A DNA stretch of 5,892 nucleotides from an uncultured Lachnospiraceae bacterium (GTDB taxonomy: Bacteria > Bacillota > Clostridia > Lachnospirales > Lachnospiraceae), in assembly GCA_900546325.1 (NCBI GenBank), contig URCR01000073.1, positions 1 to 5,892 of the forward strand, read 5' to 3'. The notes beneath the pieces were generated by a model. It had not been told where the DNA came from and searched no databases. It was given only the letters and a program-made list of their open reading frames with translations. This document shows, piece after piece, positions 1 through 4,464 of this stretch (positions are counted from its first letter, which is position 1; each line of letters begins with the position of its first letter). Both the position numbers and the translations under genes were made by a program.

Positions 1-34
1 GTCCAAATCCATTAATCGCTACTTTTACTGCCAT
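1..34 (-). CDS. gap: Glyceraldehyde-3-phosphate dehydrogenase, N-terminal fragment (runs off left edge)
   Basis: Only the first 11 codons are in the window. They start at an ATG (complement of 32-34) and read MAVKVAINGFG, followed by a C that fits the expected Arg codon. This is the hallmark start of the NAD-binding Rossmann domain of GAPDH (consensus xVKVGINGFGRIGR), the glycolytic enzyme that oxidises glyceraldehyde-3-phosphate to 1,3-bisphosphoglycerate. A strong AGGAGG ribosome binding site lies at 43-48, 8 nt before the start. The gene has its own promoter (119-147) and follows the histidinol-phosphatase gene on the same strand, with 128 bp between them. Eleven residues cannot separate an NAD-type GapA from an NADP-type GapB or an erythrose-4-phosphate dehydrogenase, but the family call is firm. 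Confidence 0.85.
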   Translation of the reverse strand, partial: MAVKVAINGFG

Positions 35-50
35 GATTAATTCCTCCTAA

Positions 51-100
51 AGTTTCTTAAACTATTATTTGTATTTGACAATTCCTTAACTTTGTTAAAG
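51..100 (-). other. Two small inverted repeats in the gap leader
   Basis: The predicted gap mRNA leader is about 78 nt. It holds two short hairpin candidates. One at 84-100 reads CTTTAAC-AAA-GTTAAGG on the minus strand, a 7-bp stem with one G-U pair. The other at 51-63 reads AGTTT-AAG-AAACT and ends 2 nt before the AGGAGG site. Both stems are AT-rich and weak, and neither is followed by a T-tract, so I do not call them terminators. They may be leader structures, a protein operator, or chance in an AT-rich spacer. Confidence 0.3.
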
Positions 101-118
101 ATTCATCAACCTTTATTC

Positions 119-147
119 ATTGTACTAAATCCGCACAGAAAATTCAA
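119..147 (-). promoter_or_regulatory. Predicted sigma-A promoter of gap
   Basis: On the minus strand TTGAAT (142-147) and TACAAT (119-124) are separated by exactly 17 bp, a good housekeeping promoter. Transcription would begin near 112 and give a leader of about 78 nt. The promoter sits wholly in the spacer after the histidinol-phosphatase stop codon, so gap can be expressed independently of the upstream isc operon. Confidence 0.65.
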
Positions 148-162
148 GTCATATTTATAATT

Positions 163-963
163 TTATGGAAGTTGTTGAAAAACAGGCTTTCTCTCTTTAA
201 ACTCTGTATAATATTGAAAACCACAACTTTTCAGGATCCCGCTTACAAGCCGGAATTCATATGCAAGATGCTCCGGTCTGTGCCCGTCTGAGCCGACTGT
301 AATGATCTCACCGCCAAGTTCGCGGTACCGCTTTAAAATATCCGGATGCGGATGTCCGAACCCAAGCCCGTACTTATATCCGGCCATATTCAGCTCCATC
401 CCTTTTCCCCGCCAGATCAGTTCCCGCAGAATCTCATCGATCAGATCCGAGAAGGCATGATAGGAATAGTTTTCTCTATCCTTTCCATACCGCACAATAT
501 AATCCAAATGACCAAGCACATCAAATTCTGATACCGCACGGATATTCTCCAGTGTCGCCAGAAAAGCAGCTTCATATGCCTCCCGGTCAGTCCTTTTTTC
601 AAAGAACTCCGGATAATACGGATCTTCTGACTGAATCACATGCACCGATCCGAGTACAAAGTCAAATGGATACCGTCCGACATACTGCTCATAGTACTCA
701 CCAAGGTGCGGCTGAAGCCCCAGCTCCACGCCGATTCGTACATCGATCACGTTCCTGTATGCTTCCCGAAGTCTTTCCATTGTCTGAAAATATAGCTCCG
801 TGTCAAATGTAAACGAAAGCGATCCGCCCTGGTAGTCCTTGTCCTGGTGATCCGTAAAACAGATTGTGCGAAGCCCCCTCGCAATCGCTCCCCGGATCAT
901 CTCTTCCGGTGCAAACTCTGCATCAGATGAAAAATCGGAATGCATATGGAAATCTGCGTTCAT
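163..963 (-). CDS. hisJ: PHP-family histidinol-phosphatase (HisJ/HisK type)
   Basis: This 266-residue protein has the expected length for the HisJ/HisK family, which dephosphorylates histidinol phosphate in histidine biosynthesis. The metal-binding PHP motifs appear in order: HMH (H6, H8), D14, FTDH (H39), GVE (E80), GSVH (H108), VLGH (H152) and GSDGH (D226, H228). These fit a multinuclear metal site in a TIM-like barrel. There is no signal peptide or membrane segment, so it should be cytosolic. The ATG is supported by AAGGAGG at 970-976, six bases upstream. It is the last gene of the isc-mnmA cluster, 45 bp after mnmA. No other histidine gene is in view, so the substrate is inferred from family likeness; another phosphoester specificity is possible. 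The stop is TAA, with no clear terminator after it. Confidence 0.82.
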   Translation of the reverse strand: MNADFHMHSDFSSDAEFAPEEMIRGAIARGLRTICFTDHQDKDYQGGSLSFTFDTELYFQTMERLREAYRNVIDVRIGVELGLQPHLGEYYEQYVGRYPFDFVLGSVHVIQSEDPYYPEFFEKRTDREAYEAAFLATLENIRAVSEFDVLGHLDYIVRYGKDRENYSYHAFSDLIDEILRELIWRGKGMELNMAGYKYGLGFGHPHPDILKRYRELGGEIITVGSDGHRPEHLAYEFRLVSGILKSCGFQYYTEFKERKPVFQQLP

Positions 964-985
964 ACTTTTCCTCCTTCACAAATTT

Positions 986-998
986 TCCTGCCGGACAG
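986..998 (-). repeat. Spacer motif CTGTCCGGCAGGA (mnmA-hisJ spacer)
   Basis: The minus strand carries CTGTCCGGCAGGA in the 45-bp mnmA-hisJ spacer. A copy differing at one base (CTGTCAGGCAGGA) sits in the iscU-mnmA spacer at 2092-2104. An 11-bp exact reverse complement (TCCTGCCGGAC on the minus strand) lies in the iscS-iscU spacer at 2596-2606. All three lie in noncoding gaps of one predicted transcript. The function is unknown. Confidence 0.4.
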
Positions 999-1008
999 CA
1001 TGCTTCTT

Positions 1009-2082
1009 CTATAGAATCGTGCCGCCTCCCACAACATACTCTCCGTCATAGAAGACAACCGCCTGTCCCGGTGTGATCGCTCTCTGCGGTTCCTCAAAGG
1101 TACAAGTGATCTCATCCTCTCCACTTTTCCGGATTGTACACCATGCTCCTTTATGATTATAACGGATTTTTGTCCACACACGCATCTCACCAGTTAAATC
1201 CTCTATGGACATAAAGTTTAACTGATTCGCCTTCAGTGTGTCTGACATGGAATCCTCGTTGCTTCCTATTACAATCTCATTTGTCTCCGGGCGGATCTCA
1301 AGTACAAATGCCGGATGCCCCAGTGACAATCCAAGCCCCTTTCTTTGACCGACTGTATAATGGGTAATTCCTTTATGTCTGCCAAGTACTCTGCCTTCAA
1401 GATCTACAAAATTTCCTTCCGGAATCTTTACAGATGCCTCTTCTTCAATAAAGGATGCATAATCTCCATCTGAAACAAAACAGATATCCTGGCTGTCCGG
1501 TTTATTTGCGATCCGGAGATTCACTTTCTCCGCGATTTTTCGCACCTGCTCTTTCGTATACTCACCAACCGGCATCAGTGTGCGCTTCAGCTGCTCCTGA
1601 GTCAGATTGTAGAGGGCATACGTCTGGTCCTTTGCCAGTGTTGCTGAGCGCTTCAGTGTATAGCGCCCGTTTTCCAACTGCACCACCCTCGCATAATGGC
1701 CTGTCGCAATGTAATCCGCTCCAATGTCCATACTTCTCTTTAACAGCGATTCCCATTTCACATAGCGGTTGCAGGCAATGCATGGATTCGGAGTCCGCCC
1801 ATGCAGATATTCTTGTACAAAATAGTCAATTACCTTTTCTTTGAATTCCTTTTTGAAATTCATTACATAATACGGAATGTCAAGTGCCGCCGCAACACGC
1901 CTTGCATCATCAACTGCACTGAGTCCGCAACAGCCTCCGTTTTCTTCTTCAACCGCGCGGTCTTCGTCCTGCCAGATCTGCATCGTAACTCCAATCACAT
2001 CATATCCCTGCTCCTTGAGCAGATACGCTGCAACGGAGGAATCAACCCCTCCTGACATTCCCACCACTACTTTTTTCTTCAT
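1009..2082 (-). CDS. mnmA: tRNA-specific 2-thiouridylase MnmA
   Basis: MnmA (357 residues, normal length) adenylates U34 of Lys, Glu and Gln tRNAs and replaces O2 with sulfur, giving the s2 part of mnm5s2U. The N-terminal PP-loop ATP-binding motif GMSGGVDSS is at 8-16. The tRNA-contact and catalytic region TPNPCIAC spans 97-104, with C104 aligning with the nucleophilic Cys. DQTYALYNL is at 152-160, and SQDICFV at 197-203 holds the second catalytic Cys, C201. The C-terminal part has the family beta-barrel motif around GLGLSLGHP. C101 forms a CxxC with C104, whereas the E. coli and B. subtilis enzymes, as I recall them, have Asp there. The ATG is preceded by AGGAGG at 2090-2095, seven bases away. 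Its place after iscS and iscU fits direct sulfur delivery by IscS. Cytosolic. Confidence 0.96.
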   Translation of the reverse strand: MKKKVVVGMSGGVDSSVAAYLLKEQGYDVIGVTMQIWQDEDRAVEEENGGCCGLSAVDDARRVAAALDIPYYVMNFKKEFKEKVIDYFVQEYLHGRTPNPCIACNRYVKWESLLKRSMDIGADYIATGHYARVVQLENGRYTLKRSATLAKDQTYALYNLTQEQLKRTLMPVGEYTKEQVRKIAEKVNLRIANKPDSQDICFVSDGDYASFIEEEASVKIPEGNFVDLEGRVLGRHKGITHYTVGQRKGLGLSLGHPAFVLEIRPETNEIVIGSNEDSMSDTLKANQLNFMSIEDLTGEMRVWTKIRYNHKGAWCTIRKSGEDEITCTFEEPQRAITPGQAVVFYDGEYVVGGGTIL

Positions 2083-2091
2083 TTAACTTCC

Positions 2092-2104
2092 TCCTGCCTG
2101 ACAG
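2092..2104 (-). repeat. Spacer motif CTGTCAGGCAGGA overlapping the mnmA ribosome binding site
   Basis: The minus strand reads CTGTCAGGCAGGA and runs straight into the mnmA Shine-Dalgarno sequence (AGGAGG, 2090-2095). It differs at one base from the motif at 986-998. Its GGCAGGA core is complementary to TCCTGCC in the iscS-iscU spacer (2600-2606), so a structure in the polycistronic mRNA could in principle mask this ribosome binding site. Confidence 0.4.
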
Positions 2105-2118
2105 ATACCAGACGGTAT
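2105..2118 (-). other. Short inverted repeat between iscU and mnmA
   Basis: ATACC-GTCT-GGTAT on the minus strand forms a 5-bp stem with a 4-nt loop, 10 bp upstream of the mnmA ribosome binding site. No T-run follows on the minus strand, so it is unlikely to terminate transcription. It may be a minor stabilising or spacing hairpin, or chance. Confidence 0.25.
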
Positions 2119-2133
2119 TTTTCTGTCTTCGGA

Positions 2134-2574
2134 TTAATATTCTTCCTCATCCTCTTCATCTTCGTGAATATCAGATTTTGGCTTTGTCAATCCTTCAATC
2201 TTGATTCCATTTTTCTCCGCATAATCCCAGAGGGCTGCATGAATTGCCTCCTCTGCAAGAAGAGAACAGTGTACCTTCACCGGCGGAAGTCCGTCAAGTG
2301 CTTCCATTACTGCCTTGTTCGTCACTTTCAGTGCCTCGTAAATGCTCTTTCCTTTTACAAGTTCTGTGGCCATGCTGCTTGTGGCAACAGCAGCTCCGCA
2401 TCCGAATGTTTTAAATTTCACATCACGGATGATCTGGTCATCATCAATGTCAAGATAAATTCTCATGATATCTCCACATTTTGCATTTCCAACGGTTCCC
2501 ACCCCGCTTGGATTTTCTAATTCTCCTACATTTCTTGGATTCTGAAAATGGTCCATAACCTTCTCTGTATACAT
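2134..2574 (-). CDS. iscU: Fe-S cluster assembly scaffold IscU/NifU (clostridial short type)
   Basis: This 146-residue protein is the U-type scaffold on which Fe-S clusters form from IscS-derived sulfur before transfer to target proteins. The three cluster-ligand cysteines are in standard contexts: GNAKC (C33, followed by the conserved D35), FGC (C59) and VHC (C103). LPPVK at 96-100 is the motif that in E. coli is bound by the HscA chaperone. It lacks the NifU ferredoxin-like and C-terminal Nfu domains, which makes it the short clostridial form. The C-terminus is unusually acidic: 9 of the last 12 residues are Asp or Glu. AGGAGG at 2585-2590 lies 10 nt before the ATG, slightly far, and a closer AAGG is at 2579-2582. 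It follows iscS by 95 bp, the longest gap of the operon. Cytosolic. Confidence 0.95.
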   Translation of the reverse strand: MYTEKVMDHFQNPRNVGELENPSGVGTVGNAKCGDIMRIYLDIDDDQIIRDVKFKTFGCGAAVATSSMATELVKGKSIYEALKVTNKAVMEALDGLPPVKVHCSLLAEEAIHAALWDYAEKNGIKIEGLTKPKSDIHEDEEDEEEY

Positions 2575-2599
2575 AATGCCTTTTCCTCCTGATTCGTCC

Positions 2600-2629
2600 G
2601 GCAGGACGGCTTTGCCTTCGCCTCCTGCC
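2600..2629 (-). other. Intercistronic hairpin between iscS and iscU
   Basis: A GC-rich inverted repeat fills the middle of the 95-bp gap. On the minus strand the outer arms are GGCAGGA (2629-2623) and TCCTGCC (2606-2600), and an inner GGC-AAA-GCC hairpin lies at 2616-2608. No T-run follows on the minus strand, so readthrough into iscU is expected. It could be an RNA processing or stability element that sets the IscS to IscU ratio. A competing stem, GTCC-TGCC-GGAC (2607-2596), shares part of the 3' arm. On the plus strand the same stem is followed by a T-rich stretch (2634-2640), but no plus-strand gene leads into it. Confidence 0.55.
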
Positions 2630-2669
2630 TCGTATTTTTTCTCTTTGATTCTATTTTTACTGTCTTTTC

Positions 2670-3854
2670 TTATTTCTTCTGCTTCTTCTGAAAATCTTCA
2701 TAAAGCGGGGACATCTTTCTTAAATGTTCCACAATATCTTTTAATACATCTGCTGTGTAATCAAGGTCTTCCTTGGTTGTCTCTTCGCTCAGTGTCAGAC
2801 GCAGCGAACCGTGCGCGATCTCATGCGGCAGCCCGATTGCAAGCAGTACATGGGACGGGTCCAAAGATCCGGATGTGCATGCAGATCCACTGGAGCCACA
2901 GATTCCCTTCATATCAAGCATGATCAGAAGGGATTCTCCTTCAATAAACCGGAAACTGAAATTTGTATTGTTCGGCAGTCTCCGGCTCTCGTGTCCATTG
3001 AGTCTGCTGTACGGAATCTCTGTAAGAATCCGATTGATAAAATAATCTCTTAACTCAATTTCTTTTTTCGTTCTTTCTTCCATCGACTCCGCAGCTCTCT
3101 TTGCAGCTGTTCCAAGTCCTACGATCCCCGGTACATTTTCTGTTCCGGCACGTCTCTTTCTCTCCTGCGCTCCGCCGTGAACGAAAGAGCGAATCTTCAC
3201 TCCCTTTCGGATATAGAGGAATCCGATTCCTTTCGGACCGTTGATCTTATGTCCGCTTGCACTCAGCATATCAACATGACATTCCTCCACATTGATCGGT
3301 ACCTGGCAGAATGCCTGTACTGCATCTGTGTGGAATAAAATTCCATGCTCGTGGGCAATTTCTCCGATTTCTCTGATCGGCTCAATCGTACCGATCTCAT
3401 TGTTTGCAAACATGACAGAAATCAAGATGGTATCCGGACGGATCGCTGCGCGGAGTTCTTCCAGATCCACAAGCCCTTTCTCATCTACATCGAGATATGT
3501 TACCTCAAATCCTTTCTTCTCCAGATATTCCGCTGTATGAAGAATCGCATGGTGTTCAATCTTTGTTGTGATGATATGTTTCCCTTTGTTCTCATAACAT
3601 TCTGCAGTCGCTTTCAGTGCCCAGTTGTCAGATTCAGAACCTCCGGCTGTGAAGTAAATCTCATTTGCCTGTGCGCCGAGAATATCCGCGATGATTTCTC
3701 TCTGCTTTGTAATGACTTCTTTGTTTCCTGCCGCAAATCCATACACGCTGGATGGATTTCCATAATATTCTGTAAAGTATGGCAGCATCGATTCCACAAC
3801 TTCCGGAGCTGTCTTTGTCGTTGCTGCATTATCTAAATAAATCAATTTTTCCAT
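2670..3854 (-). CDS. iscS: Cysteine desulfurase IscS/NifS type
   Basis: This 394-residue PLP enzyme is of full family length. It converts cysteine to alanine and holds the sulfur as a persulfide for IscU and MnmA. Motifs in order are: YLDNAATT (6-13), the PLP-contact region around EHHAI (100-104), HTDAVQ (175-180), the PLP Schiff-base lysine K203 in SASGHKINGPKG, the RRAGTEN region (234-240), and the active-site loop SSGSACTSG with catalytic C326. That loop and overall length fit class I (NifS/IscS), not SufS. The ATG has AGGAGG at 3863-3868, eight bases upstream, and this site overlaps the iscR stop codon, which suggests translational coupling. The highly charged C-terminal tail (QKKQKK) is probably flexible. 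NifS naming would also be acceptable; I use iscS because of the iscR-iscU context. Confidence 0.96.
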   Translation of the reverse strand: MEKLIYLDNAATTKTAPEVVESMLPYFTEYYGNPSSVYGFAAGNKEVITKQREIIADILGAQANEIYFTAGGSESDNWALKATAECYENKGKHIITTKIEHHAILHTAEYLEKKGFEVTYLDVDEKGLVDLEELRAAIRPDTILISVMFANNEIGTIEPIREIGEIAHEHGILFHTDAVQAFCQVPINVEECHVDMLSASGHKINGPKGIGFLYIRKGVKIRSFVHGGAQERKRRAGTENVPGIVGLGTAAKRAAESMEERTKKEIELRDYFINRILTEIPYSRLNGHESRRLPNNTNFSFRFIEGESLLIMLDMKGICGSSGSACTSGSLDPSHVLLAIGLPHEIAHGSLRLTLSEETTKEDLDYTADVLKDIVEHLRKMSPLYEDFQKKQKK

Positions 3855-3866
3855 GTCTGTCTCCTC

Positions 3867-4325
3867 CTAATTTCCGCAATGCATCTGACCGGAAAGCTGT
3901 TGTTCCTTCATTGCCTTGCTCTCCTCTACCAGACGGTCCAGCTTGATCTCATCCACCGTCTGATTAATACTTTCGTTGATCTTCTGCCAGACATACTTCG
4001 TCACACATCCTCCTGCGGCCTCGCATCCTTCCTCCGGATGAAGCCCGCTGCACTCTACCGGCTCTAAATTCCCTTCCAGTGCACGGAGTACGTCCCCAAC
4101 GGATATACTTTCCACTTCTCTGGCGAGCACATATCCTCCGCCGGCACCGCGGATACTCTTGACCAGCCCTGCTTTCTTAAGCTTCGCCATCAACTGTTCC
4201 AGATAACGTTCTGAAATTCCCTGGCGCGATGCAATGCTGCTGATCGAGACCGGTTCAATCTCACTGTACTGTGCAAGATCGATCAGTGCACGGAGTCCAT
4301 ATCTCCCCTTTGTAGATAATTTCAA
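3867..4325 (-). CDS. iscR: Rrf2-family transcriptional regulator IscR-like
   Basis: I place the start at the TTG of 4325, giving 152 residues beginning MKLSTKGRYGLRAL. This matches the invariant Rrf2 N-terminus and is preceded by AAGGTGA at 4330-4336. A TTG eight codons upstream (4349) lacks a convincing ribosome site and would lie inside the operator. The winged helix includes the recognition segment QGISERYLEQL (35-45) and the wing RGAGGGY (59-65). Three cysteines (C92, C101, C107) match the IscR cluster-ligand region, but spacing is 8 and 5 residues rather than 5 and 5 as in E. coli. The position of the E. coli histidine ligand (three after the last Cys) is Lys. A fourth Cys lies near the C-terminus (C150). 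Probably a [2Fe-2S]-sensing autorepressor of the operon. Its TAG stop overlaps the iscS ribosome binding site. Confidence 0.92.
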   Translation of the reverse strand: MKLSTKGRYGLRALIDLAQYSEIEPVSISSIASRQGISERYLEQLMAKLKKAGLVKSIRGAGGGYVLAREVESISVGDVLRALEGNLEPVECSGLHPEEGCEAAGGCVTKYVWQKINESINQTVDEIKLDRLVEESKAMKEQQLSGQMHCGN

Positions 4326-4351
4326 GTTCTCACCTTCTTTGTTTTTCAATC

Positions 4352-4368
4352 CCTACTAAATTACTAGG
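4352..4368 (-). promoter_or_regulatory. Predicted IscR operator (17-bp palindrome)
   Basis: The minus strand reads CCTAGTAATTTAGTAGG, a 17-bp palindrome with mismatch only at the centre and one symmetric pair (CCTA-n-TAA-T-TTA-n-TAGG). It starts about 6 bp downstream of the predicted transcription start and ends 26 bp before the iscR TTG. Its size and layout resemble the E. coli IscR type 1 core (YYGACTR-www-YAGTCRR), with substitutions at the G and C positions. Binding here would block initiation or early elongation. Identification rests on symmetry, position and likeness, not on a motif search. Confidence 0.7.
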
Positions 4369-4381
4369 ATTTACATTTTGT

Positions 4382-4410
4382 AGAATACCACTCCTTTTTT
4401 GTTCTGTCAA
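4382..4410 (-). promoter_or_regulatory. Sigma-A promoter of the iscR-iscS-iscU-mnmA-hisJ operon
   Basis: The minus strand has a perfect TTGACA (4405-4410), a 17-bp spacer and TATTCT (4382-4387). The predicted start is near 4375, giving a leader of about 50 nt that contains the palindromic operator. It is the only strong promoter I find upstream of the five minus-strand genes, and it supports transcription of all of them as one unit. Confidence 0.8.
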
Positions 4411-4421
4411 GACTCTGTTTT

Positions 4422-4449
4422 GAATATGTTTATACAGATTACATATCTT
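4422..4449 (+). promoter_or_regulatory. Tentative sigma-E-like promoter for the flippase gene
   Basis: Plus-strand GAATATG (4422-4428) and CATATCTT (4442-4449), 13 bp apart, resemble the mother-cell sigma-E consensus (GHATATT, about 14 bp, CATACAHT) with several mismatches. A poor sigma-A alternative, TTGAAT (4420-4425), overlaps it. The -10 would lie very close to the ribosome binding site at 4456-4459, so the leader would be only about 10 nt. It is supported mainly by the identity of the gene as SpoVB-like. Confidence 0.3.
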
Positions 4450-4464
4450 GTCACCGGAGTCATT

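Noticed and set aside
960..1190. Minus-strand frame of 76 codons overlapping the mnmA 3' end and reaching the hisJ start
   Set aside because: It is out of frame with mnmA, Arg-rich without motifs, and both flanking genes are complete without it.
1455..1844. Plus-strand open frame of 129 codons
   Set aside because: It lies wholly inside mnmA on the opposite strand, and its translation shows no domain or coherent motif.
2600..2640. Intrinsic terminator on the plus strand
   Set aside because: Stem and T-rich stretch look suitable, but no plus-strand gene or promoter leads to it, so I list it as an intercistronic hairpin of the minus-strand operon.
2576..2923. Plus-strand open frame of 115 codons, partly in the iscS-iscU gap
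   Set aside because: Most of it is antisense to iscS; the Ser/Pro/Phe-rich start simply translates the inverted repeat and T-rich spacer.
3345..3836. Plus-strand open frame of 163 codons
   Set aside because: It is antisense to the well-conserved iscS, rich in Cys and Phe as expected of a shadow frame, and has no family motif.
4399..4464. N-terminal extension of the flippase from a TTG at 4399
   Set aside because: It overlaps the -35 element of the iscR promoter, lacks family likeness in the 22 added residues, and the ATG at 4465 has GGAG five bases upstream.
4326..4464. Riboswitch or T-box in the iscR-flippase intergenic region
   Set aside because: The iscR leader is only about 50 nt and is taken up by the palindrome and ribosome site; no conserved riboswitch or T-box core is visible.
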